64,000 bases of DNA from Lachnospiraceae bacterium (GCA_017536965.1 JAFWCK010000049.1:44135-108134); one strand, 5' to 3'. Positions 48,756-58,532 are shown, counted from the stretch's first letter. Notes: generated from the sequence alone by a model not told the origin. Numbers and translations: made by a program.

Positions 48756-49075
48756 AGTTTTACCTCCCCATAAAAATATATAGAAATAATATCACTTGGA
48801 AGCTCTATTTTCAAAAATGTCCAGAAATTTTCGTTTTTGTCCGTCTTTTTCCGCCGAAAAATGTCTGGATCCACTTCCCTGCCAATCATCCTAAATCTCT
48901 AGCTATCAAAAAACCTTGATTTTAAGCCATTCTTCCAAATCCGCAGGAAGACCTCCTTGTCATCTTAATTGTTGCCGATAACTTAAAGGGGGACAAAAAC
49001 GCAATTTTTTGGCTTTTTTTGAAATCCGACTTTGGGAACATGCTTAAGATAGTAAAATGATTCGTTTTTGTGCAG
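48756..49075. other. Gene-free 320-bp region with inverted repeats
   Basis: Lies between the GNAT-like gene (stop 49076) and the esterase start. It holds a long imperfect dyad (TCCAGAAATTTTCG at 48820-48833 and CGAAAAATGTCTGGA at 48855-48869) and three copies of a GACAAAAACG-like motif (near 48831, 48993 and 49063), two in one orientation and one inverted. The frames across it have no ribosome site. The esterase promoter must lie here; AT-rich TATATT is near 48778. It could be a decayed mobile element. Confidence 0.5.
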
Positions 49076-50146
49076 CTACAGCAGAGCGCACTCCACTTCC
49101 AATACGCTGTAATCGAACAAGATCTCCGGCGCATCCTGAAAATGACCCATCTTCAATTCACATAACAGCGTATCAAAGGTGATCGCGCGGATTGAATCCA
49201 GGACTTTTCGTTTCGGATTTTGACCGTTGGTTCCCAGTACAAACATATCATATTTTCCAGCAGCTTCTTTTCGGATGCGGCTCAGAAAGCTCTGATATGC
49301 ATCCGGTGCATCGTCCCTTGCCAAAAAGAAGGAAAGAAAGACAAAGGCCGCCTGCTCCCCCGCCTTAGGTATTTGGATATATCCCAGCCTGGAGATCAGC
49401 GGATTGAACCGCCTAAGAAGAGCTACCCTTCCGGAATACTGTTTCACAATATACTGCTTGCTCTTTGTCCGATCCCACAATGCCCCCAGCGCGATTAATT
49501 GTTCCCGGTCAAAAAGAAGATAAAAGTCCGTAATGGCAGGCAGGTTTTCTCCACCCAAAGATCTGATCACCGGGAAAAAGTTTTTCCGGCTGCCATAAGT
49601 ATTTAAAAAACGCAGCACATCCTCCGTATCCTCCGTGCATGCTCTCCGGAAGGAAAACTGCGGACATGGATCTTTCACTTTTGCCGTCGGGCTGATGATA
49701 TAGGTGCGGTAGTCGTCCATCGGAACGGCATAAGGCAGTTTCCTGCGCTTCTTCTCCAGCATTTGCAAAACCTTAGTATTTTCCTTCACGACAGAACAGA
49801 AAAAGACATCCGATGCCACAGGCTCATACATTTCCCGGAATGCTGCAGGCCAGTTGATCCTTCCGTTATAATCCTCTGCGCGCTTCATATTAGTTACATA
49901 GCAGACGTTTTTCGCTTTTGATTGGAGATACATTGGGTGCGGGATGGCAGCAATGGTAGCAGCCACTTTCCCGTTATCTTCAAATACCCCAACGCAGGCC
50001 TTATCACTCTCAGCAAGGAACGAGCGGCAGGGATCCGGGCGTCTCGTGTAAATGAGCTGGATGTCACCCTTGGCCGCATCATGCTCCATGATCTTTAGGA
50101 TCCCTTTATTATCCTGTTCCCGCGCAAAGCGGAAATGTGCACTCAT
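49076..50146 (-). CDS. GNAT-like acyltransferase, two-domain
   Basis: A 356-aa protein with an N-terminal GNAT-type domain (about 1-150: FRFAREQDNKGILKIMEHDA, ACVGVFEDNGKVAATIAAIP) and a second domain that restarts the pattern (FSFRRACTEDTEDVLRFLN at about 164-182). Donor and acceptor are unknown. The ATG overlaps the stop of the last radical SAM gene by 4 nt, so it belongs to that operon and probably acylates or otherwise tailors the product, by position. Confidence 0.7.
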   Translation of the reverse strand: MSAHFRFAREQDNKGILKIMEHDAAKGDIQLIYTRRPDPCRSFLAESDKACVGVFEDNGKVAATIAAIPHPMYLQSKAKNVCYVTNMKRAEDYNGRINWPAAFREMYEPVASDVFFCSVVKENTKVLQMLEKKRRKLPYAVPMDDYRTYIISPTAKVKDPCPQFSFRRACTEDTEDVLRFLNTYGSRKNFFPVIRSLGGENLPAITDFYLLFDREQLIALGALWDRTKSKQYIVKQYSGRVALLRRFNPLISRLGYIQIPKAGEQAAFVFLSFFLARDDAPDAYQSFLSRIRKEAAGKYDMFVLGTNGQNPKRKVLDSIRAITFDTLLCELKMGHFQDAPEILFDYSVLEVECALL

Positions 50147-51483
50147 CTGATCTTCTCCTCCAGATTTTCGCCGACCGGGATCCCGATCCGTTTATCCACT
50201 TCGAAGTGAAACAGAATGTTGATATACCAGTAAGCAAAATTAATAAAAAGTTTTTTGGTCCGCATGAAACAGGTTGATCCTCTTTTCAGGATCGAACCAA
50301 AACGGAAAAATTCCATCTTGTACTTCCGGCAGAGATTCCGCAGTTCTTCCGCGGTGATCCGCTTTGGGATAAAGGAGATGGTTCCATAGGTATAGCCATC
50401 CTGGAGCCACCATTTATCACTGATCAGGCGGCCTTCTTCCCGGAACTCATTGTAGGTCGGCGTCCCCGGAAAGGTCAGCAGGTGGTTGAATGCGATAACA
50501 AAAAACTGATGTCTCTTTGTGAATTCCAGTGTTCGCTGAAAACTTTCTTCGGTATCCTCATCAAAGCCAAAAACAAAAGAGGCATAGATACTGATCCCGA
50601 CTTTATGGATCGTTTCGATCAGCTCGTCCCGTTCCCCTAATCGCTGCGTCCATTCCTTGTTCATCTGTTTCAGATTGCCGCTGTTGATGGATTCAAATCC
50701 GATCAGCACCATCTCACAGCCACTCTCCTTCATCAGACGGAGTGTTTCCTCATCCCTGGCGATATCCAGTGTGATCTGCGTCGTCCAGGTAACTTTGAGT
50801 TTTTTTATTTCCGTAAACAGTTCTCTGGCAAACTCCTTATTGGAGAAAATACTGTCATCCACCAGGAAAAACAGTTTATGCCTGCAGGACTTCATCTCCG
50901 CGATGATATCGGCAACTTCTCTGTGGATATATTTGGAATCATAGTATTTTGAAATGGAACAGAATTCACAGTTATGGAAACATCCCCGTCCTGTTTCCAC
51001 CAATGAAACAGGGAGGTATTTTTTCTGCTGCTTTGCGTATATAGAGCGGTCCGCCATTTTGTAATCGATGCACGGTGTCCCGATATATTCTTTCTTCAGA
51101 GTATTGTTTTTCAGATCCTCAAGCAGGGTCTTCAGATTCTCCCCGCAGTTATTAACCATGATGGCGTCGCAGTGCTCTTTGACCTCATCCGGTACAAGCG
51201 TCGCATGATAGCCGCCCATGACGACCTTCCTGCCGCGGCGGCGGAACTGGTCGGAAATGAAATACGCACGCTTGGCCGTATAAGTTTCAACCGTGATCAG
51301 CACGACATCCGTATCGGTATCATAATCGATGCTCTCGATCCGGTCGTCAAAAAACTCCCTTTCACAGTCCGCAGGCAGAAGAGCACTTAAGACCGCGATT
51401 GTCAAAGGTTCCATCAGCCAGGATCTTAAGTATTTTTCATTTGGCTTCTTCCCGATTGCCGGCAGGATCAGGGTTACCTTCAT
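50143..51483 (-). CDS. B12-binding radical SAM protein, paralogue 4
   Basis: A 446-aa protein with an N-terminal cobalamin-binding-like Rossmann domain (about 1-130; VVLITVETYTAKRAYFISDQ, VVMGGYHATLVPDE) and a radical SAM barrel with the [4Fe-4S] cysteines C168-x3-C172-x2-C175 (GRGCFHNCEFCS). The C-terminal part has KWWL and SFIPKRITAEEL, shared by its neighbours, and ends with an aromatic stretch (FINFAYWYINILFHF) that may touch the membrane. Such enzymes methylate or rearrange unactivated carbons. The start is the ATG at 51483, preceded by GAGGAGAGAAGG; it overlaps paralogue 3 by 47 nt. Confidence 0.85.
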   Translation of the reverse strand: MKVTLILPAIGKKPNEKYLRSWLMEPLTIAVLSALLPADCEREFFDDRIESIDYDTDTDVVLITVETYTAKRAYFISDQFRRRGRKVVMGGYHATLVPDEVKEHCDAIMVNNCGENLKTLLEDLKNNTLKKEYIGTPCIDYKMADRSIYAKQQKKYLPVSLVETGRGCFHNCEFCSISKYYDSKYIHREVADIIAEMKSCRHKLFFLVDDSIFSNKEFARELFTEIKKLKVTWTTQITLDIARDEETLRLMKESGCEMVLIGFESINSGNLKQMNKEWTQRLGERDELIETIHKVGISIYASFVFGFDEDTEESFQRTLEFTKRHQFFVIAFNHLLTFPGTPTYNEFREEGRLISDKWWLQDGYTYGTISFIPKRITAEELRNLCRKYKMEFFRFGSILKRGSTCFMRTKKLFINFAYWYINILFHFEVDKRIGIPVGENLEEKIR

Positions 51484-52840
51484 GCCTTCTCTCCTCTTCA
51501 TCTTTTTCCAGGCATCCGAATGTCATGCCCTGTTTTTCGAAAACCTCTTTTCGGAAAACAGGATTATATATGATATATGTGAAAAACCGCACCGGATTCC
51601 GCAGATTGGTCCTCGGCTCAAACAACCGGTATAAGACCGAAGAGAAACTGTTAAAATCCCGTCTGCAGTTAAAACCAGCTTCCGTAAGTTCATCCGCTGT
51701 CATGTTCTTAGGAACGAACGCTGTGTAATTAAAGCGGTACTGCTCATGCAGCCACCACTTTCCGTCATATAAAAGGCGCCCCTCTTTCTTTAGCTCATCA
51801 TATAAAGGAGTCCCCGGGTATGGCATCAAAATATTAAAGGCCGCAAAGGTAAACTTATTGCGTCTTGCAAACTCATAGGTCGCGCGGATGGACTGGAGCG
51901 TATCGGTATCATGACCGATCGTAAATGCCGCCCAGGTCTGCAGGCCATAGCGCCTCAACTTTTCCACCGCTTCTTTGTAATTGTCCTGCACATATCTGCG
52001 GTTTACGCCCTTATGCATGAACTCGATACTCTCCGGACGGATCGACTCAAAACCGATCACCAGACCAAGGCAGCCGCTTTTTACCATCAATGTCATCAGT
52101 TCGTCATCAGAAAGCATATCGATGCTGCCCTGAGAGACCCAGCGGACTTTAAGCGGAATGAGCGCGCGGAACAATTCCTTCGCCTTTTCCTTGTTTGCCA
52201 CAATATTATCATCCACGAAAAAGAGGAGTTTTCGTTTCTGTGATTTGATCTCCTGTACGACCTCTCCGACATCCCTCGTGTAATGATGCTGTTCAAAATA
52301 CACACTGCTGGCGCAGTATTTGCAGTTATACTGACATCCCCGGCTGAACTGCAGCAGGGTGATCGGCATATACTTTTTCCCTTTGTAGATATCACGTCTG
52401 GTCAGCACGCCTTTTTGCGGAACGGTAAAACTCTGGCAGACATACTCTTCTTTCAGGCACCCTTCTTTCAGGTCTGCGATCATATTTGCCCATTCGCTTT
52501 CCGCGTCTCCTACCATAATGGAGTCCGCGTGCGCCTTCACTTCTTCCGGAAGAAGTTTCACATGGATGCCGCCCATAAGAACTTTCACACCTCTTCTTCT
52601 GTATTCATCCGCAATCTCATAGGCGCGTCTTGCTGTAAACGTTTCTACGGTGATCGCGGCCAGGTCTGTTTTTTCCTCATAAGGGATCGGTTCCAGACGA
52701 TCATCATACATGACCACTTCCACATCCGGCGGAGTCAGGGCTGCCAGAATCCCCAGCTGGAGCGGCTCCATACTGGCATTGTCCACATAAAGGCTGTGTT
52801 CCCTGCGGCCGATATTCGGTTTGATCAGGGTGATCATCAT
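51437..52840 (-). CDS. B12-binding radical SAM protein, paralogue 3
   Basis: A 467-aa protein with the same build: cobalamin-binding-like domain with AAITVETFTARRAYEIADEY and KVLMGGIHVKLLPEE, then radical SAM cysteines C169, C173 and C176 (SRGCQYNCKYCA), then WWLHEQYRFNYTAFVPKNMT. It is closest in wording to paralogue 4. It has a charged tail (EKDEEERRHEGN) that overlaps the next gene. The start overlaps paralogue 2 by 4 nt (ATGA). Confidence 0.86.
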   Translation of the reverse strand: MMITLIKPNIGRREHSLYVDNASMEPLQLGILAALTPPDVEVVMYDDRLEPIPYEEKTDLAAITVETFTARRAYEIADEYRRRGVKVLMGGIHVKLLPEEVKAHADSIMVGDAESEWANMIADLKEGCLKEEYVCQSFTVPQKGVLTRRDIYKGKKYMPITLLQFSRGCQYNCKYCASSVYFEQHHYTRDVGEVVQEIKSQKRKLLFFVDDNIVANKEKAKELFRALIPLKVRWVSQGSIDMLSDDELMTLMVKSGCLGLVIGFESIRPESIEFMHKGVNRRYVQDNYKEAVEKLRRYGLQTWAAFTIGHDTDTLQSIRATYEFARRNKFTFAAFNILMPYPGTPLYDELKKEGRLLYDGKWWLHEQYRFNYTAFVPKNMTADELTEAGFNCRRDFNSFSSVLYRLFEPRTNLRNPVRFFTYIIYNPVFRKEVFEKQGMTFGCLEKDEEERRHEGNPDPAGNREEAK

Positions 52841-54153
52841 AGCTTTTCTCCCTGTTTCCGGTGGATCTCACTTTGGGAGATCCCATTAATAGCAAGAAAG
52901 ACAATGATATGCAGCAGGGAGCGGTGATTTACCTTCTCTGCAAATAATCGTTTTAAAATGCTGCGCCAGGTATTAAAACGGTATCTGGCATTCCTGCATC
53001 CGTCCCGTAATTCTTCCGGGCTCATCGATTTTGGAACAAACATGGCATCCCCGTAACGGTACGACGGATCCAGCCACCATTTCTTAAAACGAAGCCTACC
53101 CTCCTCTTCCATGCGCGTAAGCAGAGGCGTGCCCGGCAGAAGCATCAGCGGATTAAAGTTTGCAACTGCCAGATTATGATTCAGGGCAAATTGATACGTT
53201 GCTTCTATTGACTCTGCTGTATCATAATCATATCCCAGTACAAACATGCCATATATCATGATCTTATGCCTGTAGATGTTCCGGATTGCTTCTTCCATCT
53301 GACTGCTTTGCATGATCTTCAGGTTCGCGCTTTTTTTCATGATCTTAAGATTGCCTTCACTCAGTGATTCAAATCCGATCAGCACCATAAAACAGCCGGC
53401 ATCATGCATACAGTCAAGCAGCTCATCGCGAAATGCGATCTCCAGGGAGATCTGACAGGCCCATTTCTTTTTCAGCGGCTTGATGGCAGTAAACAATTCC
53501 ATCGCACTCTCTTCGTCCACAAACAGATTATCGTCAATAAAGAAGATCAGTTTTTCCTTGCTTTCTTTTATTTCGCGGACGATCGCTTCAATCTTCTTCT
53601 GCCTCACCTCTCCAGGATAAAGACTTTTGATCGAGCAGAAATCACAGTTGAACTTGCATCCTCTGGATGCCTGGATCATGCCAAGCGGCAGATACTTTTT
53701 TCCCTGAAAGCAGGCGGCGTTCGGATTCACATATGACATATGACACGCGTTATCCGAGGCATAAACGCGCTTGGGCGGATACCCGTTGTTTTTATCCAGG
53801 TCCTCCATCAGCTGCACCCAGGTATCCTCCGCGTCTCCTTTTAGCACTACATCCGCATGCTCTAACGCTTCTTCTTCCATCGCTGTCGGATGGAACCCGC
53901 CCATCACGATCAGGTTATCCTTCTTTTTATACTTCTCTGCCAGTTCATAGGCGCGCTTTGCTGCAAAGGTTTCCACTGAAAGGGCGATTACGTCAGCATC
54001 CAGTGTATCAGGCAGTGTTTCAATCCGTTCATCATAAAAAACAAGTTCATGACACGCCGGTGTTAATTCCTCAATGAGCGAAAAGACCAAAGGCTTTAAG
54101 GCATCCTTTCCCTTGCTGTACATCATATTCACTTTTATAAACGCGATCTTCAT
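52837..54153 (-). CDS. B12-binding radical SAM protein, paralogue 2
   Basis: A 438-aa protein if it starts at the ATG at 54153 (MKIAFIKVNMMYSKG, which matches the N-termini of its neighbours). A GTG at 54168 is the alternative; neither has an ideal ribosome site. The N-terminal domain has IALSVETFAAKRAYELAEKY and VMGGFHPTAMEEEA. Radical SAM cysteines are C166, C170 and C173 (SRGCKFNCDFCS). The C-terminal part has KKWWLDPSYRYGDAMFVPKS and an amphipathic end. Confidence 0.85.
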   Translation of the reverse strand: MKIAFIKVNMMYSKGKDALKPLVFSLIEELTPACHELVFYDERIETLPDTLDADVIALSVETFAAKRAYELAEKYKKKDNLIVMGGFHPTAMEEEALEHADVVLKGDAEDTWVQLMEDLDKNNGYPPKRVYASDNACHMSYVNPNAACFQGKKYLPLGMIQASRGCKFNCDFCSIKSLYPGEVRQKKIEAIVREIKESKEKLIFFIDDNLFVDEESAMELFTAIKPLKKKWACQISLEIAFRDELLDCMHDAGCFMVLIGFESLSEGNLKIMKKSANLKIMQSSQMEEAIRNIYRHKIMIYGMFVLGYDYDTAESIEATYQFALNHNLAVANFNPLMLLPGTPLLTRMEEEGRLRFKKWWLDPSYRYGDAMFVPKSMSPEELRDGCRNARYRFNTWRSILKRLFAEKVNHRSLLHIIVFLAINGISQSEIHRKQGEKL

Positions 54154-54199
54154 AAAAGCTTTGGTCACTCCATTCCAAGATACTTATATACCCGCATGA

Positions 54200-55543
54200 T
54201 CAGGCCCTCTCCGGGACATCCGGGATATCGGAATTATCCGTCATTACACTTTCATCATAATCCCCGAATTTTTTTGCGTATTGGCGATAGCCAATGTTCG
54301 CGACAATATATATAAAGAACCATCTCTTGATCCGCTTCCAGTCAAACCGTTTGAAAATTGCTTTCCACGAATAGCATGCCTTCCACGCTTTTTCGATCCC
54401 TTCCAGCAGCTCTTTCTTTGTCATCTGCTTCGGTTCATATACAACATGTTCCACATCGTAAAGGGCCCAGTTTGTTTCTGTGATCCGTCCTTCTTTTTTC
54501 AGCTCCTGATAAAACGGTGTTCCCGGAAATGGGGTGATAATGGAAAAGCGCGGCAGGTCGATCATGGAATCCATACACAGCTTTGCCGTCCGGTCAAAAA
54601 CATCCTTTCCATCCTCATCACTTCCAAATGCAAAACAGCCCATGACCAGGATCCCATGATCATGCAGTTTATCCATCAGCCATTTGTAGTCGTTGACTTT
54701 ATTCACTGTTTTGTGGATCTCTTTCTGCGTCTCCTGATTGACGGATTCAAACCCGATCAAAAGGCCCTTGCATCCGCTCTTCTGAAAAATAGAGAGCAGC
54801 TCATCACTGTGTCCGATCGCAGTTGTCGTCAGACCAAACCACCATTTTTTCAGCGGGATCATCGCCGTAAAAAGTTCTTTTGCGTAATTGATATCCGCGA
54901 TCAGATTGACGTCCGGGATAATGACGACCTTCCCCTTGAATGTTTTTATCTCATTGATGACATCCTGCACCGGACGGGTCAGGACATGTCCCCCAAAGGC
55001 GGCCGGATAAGCGCAGAAAGAACAGGAGTGGTTACAGCCCCGGACACACTCCACGGTATTTAAGGTGATGTATTTATTCTTTTTCAGAAGGTCTTTGCGG
55101 GGGATCGGACGATCTGCGATAGAAGGACACCCTTCGTCATCTGCGTAAAAGTCTTTTAATGTATGATTTGCCGCATCGGAAATGGCCTGCCGGAACGTGC
55201 GGTCTCCCAGACCGGTCAGAACCGCATCCGCATGCTCTTTTGCTTCTTTTGGCATCAACGTCGGATGCACTCCGCCGATCAGCACTGTGATCCCGCGGCT
55301 TCTGAAATAATCTGCATATTTATAGCAGCGTGTGGCGGTGCCGGTAATGCAGGTGATGGCAACGACATCCGCGGAAAGGTCCAGCGGAATGGGTTCCGCT
55401 GTTTCGTCATAGATCACGACTTCCTCTTCCGGGATCAGGGCAGCCAGCAGCGCCAGGGTGATCGGTGCGTAATGCAGATTTTTATGAAACATCCCATTGT
55501 AACGGTGCATGGCTCCGGCAGGGGATAATAAAGCAACTTTCAT
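54200..55543 (-). CDS. B12-binding radical SAM protein, paralogue 1
   Basis: A 447-aa protein and the most divergent of the four. Its cobalamin-binding-like domain has VAITCITGTATRCYKYADYF and VLIGGVHPTLMPKEAKEHAD; the radical SAM cysteines are C170, C174 and C177 (VRGCNHSCSFCA). The WW of the other three is replaced by NWALYDVEHVVYEPKQMTKK. The C-terminus (WFFIYIVANIGYRQYAKKFGD) recalls BchE/HpnJ-type proteins. It begins 9 nt after the permease with AGGAGAAACCT. Confidence 0.86.
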   Translation of the reverse strand: MKVALLSPAGAMHRYNGMFHKNLHYAPITLALLAALIPEEEVVIYDETAEPIPLDLSADVVAITCITGTATRCYKYADYFRSRGITVLIGGVHPTLMPKEAKEHADAVLTGLGDRTFRQAISDAANHTLKDFYADDEGCPSIADRPIPRKDLLKKNKYITLNTVECVRGCNHSCSFCAYPAAFGGHVLTRPVQDVINEIKTFKGKVVIIPDVNLIADINYAKELFTAMIPLKKWWFGLTTTAIGHSDELLSIFQKSGCKGLLIGFESVNQETQKEIHKTVNKVNDYKWLMDKLHDHGILVMGCFAFGSDEDGKDVFDRTAKLCMDSMIDLPRFSIITPFPGTPFYQELKKEGRITETNWALYDVEHVVYEPKQMTKKELLEGIEKAWKACYSWKAIFKRFDWKRIKRWFFIYIVANIGYRQYAKKFGDYDESVMTDNSDIPDVPERA

Positions 55544-55552
55544 AGGTTTCTC

Positions 55553-56728
55553 CTAAACCGTGATAAAGGAACCGACTGCCATCACCAGATACATGAGGAA
55601 AACAGCCAGAACCGTTATTTTTGAACGTTCTGCCCGATGCAGCATGGTTACTTCTTTATCTCTGGTGCAGATCAAATAGGTCGGGATCAGCATCAGGGAG
55701 ATGATGACGGCGACTGCGCCGCCAGCGATTTTCATGTATTCCATAAATCCGCCCGGGATCACAAACGTAATGACAAGCGCCGGTACCGTGGCAAGAGCAA
55801 AACTCAGACCAAAAGACCATTTGGTCTGGTTGGTGATGATCTTTGTGGTAGCAAAGCCAATGGACCAGTAAGAGGTAAACATGGCAAGCAGGATAAAAAC
55901 AGAGCCTAATATCTGAATAATGCCTCCAACAGCCTTTGCCCATCCGACCACCGCGACCTTTGTTACCTCTGCAGACGTCAGGATCGTGCAGACAGTGACG
56001 ATAACGGAAATGATCAGGTTCATGAGGAGTCCAGCAAAGATGGCTTTGCGGATCTTCTTTTCATCCCGGTCTAAGACTTCGATCACCTGAGGCACAGCGA
56101 ATATGGCGGAGAATGAAAACATGATCATGCTGTATGCCGCCAGGAAAGGCATCAGGCATGAAAAAACTCCTGTTCGAAGGAACGTCCCTGCTGCCACAGG
56201 GTTGATATGCAGAAAGGAAAAAATCAACGCGATCAGAAGGATTCCTCCCATAACGCTGACTGTGACTTTCTCGCTGATACAAATGGCATGCAGTCCCAGA
56301 ACGACAATAACTGCCGCCAGAATATAGAAGCCGATCTGGAAGAAAAACACAGGAACCGCAGGAAAAAGCGTGCTTACGATCTCTGCAGCGCCGGAAATAT
56401 ATGCCGCCAGATTAGTTTCCAGGACTATCACCAGAATAACAAAAAAAGCTATTTTTAAAACATTTCGAAATCTCCCCTTGAACAGGTAAATATGAAAAGC
56501 TCGGAGAATATCTGCCGTATCTCCTGTATGGAGCAGGATCTGTGCGATCATCAGGTGCAGCAAAACGCTGACCATATAAGCAAAAAGAAATGCAAGGATG
56601 CCTCCGGCAATCCCTGCCTTGGATACAAAGTACGGGATTGCCATAACCCCGCTTCCGATACCGTTTCCGGCTACGATCGCAGCCGCTGAAAATGTTGAGT
56701 TTCTGCCCATACGGGTTCTTACTGTCAT
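55553..56728 (-). CDS. Amino acid permease, AAAP/HAAAP-like
   Basis: A 391-aa membrane protein with about 11 helices. The first helix has AIVAGNGIGSGVMAIPYFVS, the unwound-helix motif of amino acid/auxin and aromatic amino acid permeases. The substrate is not determined; an aromatic or neutral amino acid is likely for the family. It leads directly into the radical SAM genes (9 nt), so it may supply the precursor or export the product. Confidence 0.82.
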   Translation of the reverse strand: MTVRTRMGRNSTFSAAAIVAGNGIGSGVMAIPYFVSKAGIAGGILAFLFAYMVSVLLHLMIAQILLHTGDTADILRAFHIYLFKGRFRNVLKIAFFVILVIVLETNLAAYISGAAEIVSTLFPAVPVFFFQIGFYILAAVIVVLGLHAICISEKVTVSVMGGILLIALIFSFLHINPVAAGTFLRTGVFSCLMPFLAAYSMIMFSFSAIFAVPQVIEVLDRDEKKIRKAIFAGLLMNLIISVIVTVCTILTSAEVTKVAVVGWAKAVGGIIQILGSVFILLAMFTSYWSIGFATTKIITNQTKWSFGLSFALATVPALVITFVIPGGFMEYMKIAGGAVAVIISLMLIPTYLICTRDKEVTMLHRAERSKITVLAVFLMYLVMAVGSFITV

Positions 56729-56744
56729 ACTGAAAGTCTCCCTG

Positions 56745-57386
56745 TCAAACCCATATATAATCTCCCTGGATCTCGATCCCGATATCCACGTTGACCTTCT
56801 GTTTCATCGCACTATCAGCCAGCCCCCTGAAATGTCCTGTTTTAAACTCTCCGATTGAGACCGTCAGATCAGACTTCACATATACCGTGCCAAGTCCCGT
56901 ATCCCCATTCAGTCCGCTGTTGATATCGGCAGAGACTACATAAGCACCGGAGCGGTTGATCGCTTCGATAGCGTCTTTGATCACGCCTCGCGGCTCTCCC
57001 TGAAAGCCGGTTCCAAGGAGACAGTCCAAAATGGTGGAAAAACCCTGAAAACCGGAAATGGCTTTTGGATCAGATGGGTGAAAATACCTAACCGGAATTT
57101 CATGATCCCTGCAGATATCATAATAATACCGGCCATCTTCAGAAAACTTGTCGCCTGTCAGAACAATGGTAACATCAATGCCCTCTTTTTTAAGAAGGTC
57201 CGCAACAACATAGCCGTCTCCGGCATTATTGCCGCTCCCGCATACGATGGCAACAGACCCTTTCCACTTTGCCGCACGGAAGATCCCTTCCCCGGCCCGT
57301 CTCATCAACTCCTTTGACGGGATTTTATTGGCGATCGTCCAGGCGTCGCTGTCACGCATGACCTGCACAGAGACCGTTCGGTTCAT
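56745..57386 (-). CDS. nnrE: NAD(P)H-hydrate epimerase-like (YjeF N-terminal domain)
   Basis: Repairs damaged NAD(P)HX by interconverting its epimers. The protein is the YjeF N-terminal domain only, 213 aa from M10 of the longest frame (MNRTVSVQVMRDSDAWTIAN); ATGs at 57398 and 57413 are alternatives. Motifs: VCGSGNNAGDGYVVADLL and VSADINSGLNGDTGLGTV. The usual C-terminal dehydratase domain is missing. It lies 16 nt before the permease, in the same direction, so it is probably the first gene of that operon; a metabolic link is not evident. Confidence 0.8.
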   Translation of the reverse strand: MNRTVSVQVMRDSDAWTIANKIPSKELMRRAGEGIFRAAKWKGSVAIVCGSGNNAGDGYVVADLLKKEGIDVTIVLTGDKFSEDGRYYYDICRDHEIPVRYFHPSDPKAISGFQGFSTILDCLLGTGFQGEPRGVIKDAIEAINRSGAYVVSADINSGLNGDTGLGTVYVKSDLTVSIGEFKTGHFRGLADSAMKQKVNVDIGIEIQGDYIWV

Positions 57387-57599
57387 ATTCCAGACCATCC
57401 TTCCTGAAACCATTCATCATTGTGTTAAAGATATTATCATCCTTTTTATCGTTTCAAACAAGAGATAAGACGAACAAAAGCATTCGCAATACTCATAAAA
57501 TAATCATAAAGAGCACAACAACTTTGATAGATTTTATAAATATATATGAATAAAATATTTACAGGTAAAGACTAATCCTTTTGTCTCAAGGGGGATATT

Positions 57600-58439
57600 A
57601 TGAATTTCTTTTCTCCGGCTGACGTCGCGCAGAACTATATTCAAATCGGTAAAAGCAAGGCAAACACACCTGTTATAAAAGCGGTCATCCTGGCTGTTAT
57701 GGCGGGACTGTTTATTGGTATAAGCGCAATTGCTTCGACAACGGTTGCTGTTGCAGTGGAACCCGCCTCACTCGGGAAATTTCTTGGAGCGATCATTTTT
57801 CCAGGAGGACTTACCATGGTACTGATTGCCGGTTCCGAATTGTTTACAGGAAACTGCCTTCTGATCATTCCCGTGCTGGAAAAAACGATCCGTCTAAGAA
57901 GAATGATCAAAAGTCTTGTTCTGGTCTATATCGGAAACTTAATTGGGAGCGTTCTTCTTGCAGCTGCTGTTGTTTACAGCCACCAGGTTGCTCTTTTTGA
58001 TAACGGTGTCGCAGTGTCCGTCATCGAAACTGCTGCTGCGAAATGCAGCATCACCTTTGGAGATGCTCTTATAAGAGGAATTCTCTGCAATTTCCTTGTC
58101 TGCATTGCGGTCTGGATCTCATTTGCCGCAAAGGATATCACCGGCAAGATCATTGGTGTTTTCTTCCCGATCCTGATATTTGTGCTGTGCGGATTTGAAC
58201 ATAGCATTGCAAACATGTATTACATATCTGCAGGTCTGTTTGCAAAAACAGTCCCTGCTTTTGCGCAGGCGGCGGCAGGAATCGATACCAGCATGCTGAC
58301 GGTTGGAAATATGCTTCTTAGGAATCTGCTTCCGGTAACGATCGGCAATATTATAGGCGGTGCAGGATGTGTCGGACTGCCTTACTGGTATATTTACCTG
58401 CGCAGAAAGAATAAAATGGACATTCTCAGCGACGATTGA
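57600..58439 (+). CDS. Formate/nitrite transporter family channel
   Basis: A 279-aa FNT protein with six helices that form a pentameric channel for small anions such as formate, nitrite or hydrosulfide. The family marks are seen: GLFIGISAIASTTV, GSELFTGNCLLI (the Thr loop), ILCNFLVCIAVWISFAAKDI and the central His in CGFEHSIANMYYI. The exact anion cannot be read from sequence; formate is most likely in a fermenting Clostridium relative. The ATG follows AAGGGGGATATT. The upstream 186 bp are very AT-rich and hold a TTGATA box without a convincing -10. Confidence 0.92.
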   Translation: MNFFSPADVAQNYIQIGKSKANTPVIKAVILAVMAGLFIGISAIASTTVAVAVEPASLGKFLGAIIFPGGLTMVLIAGSELFTGNCLLIIPVLEKTIRLRRMIKSLVLVYIGNLIGSVLLAAAVVYSHQVALFDNGVAVSVIETAAAKCSITFGDALIRGILCNFLVCIAVWISFAAKDITGKIIGVFFPILIFVLCGFEHSIANMYYISAGLFAKTVPAFAQAAAGIDTSMLTVGNMLLRNLLPVTIGNIIGGAGCVGLPYWYIYLRRKNKMDILSDD

Positions 58440-58532
58440 TCCATTCCATACTGTTATAGAATAATCTCAGCTGCTATAGTATAATATCGCCATGTGGGAT
58501 TCCACTCAGGATTAGGATATGGAGGATGTAAA

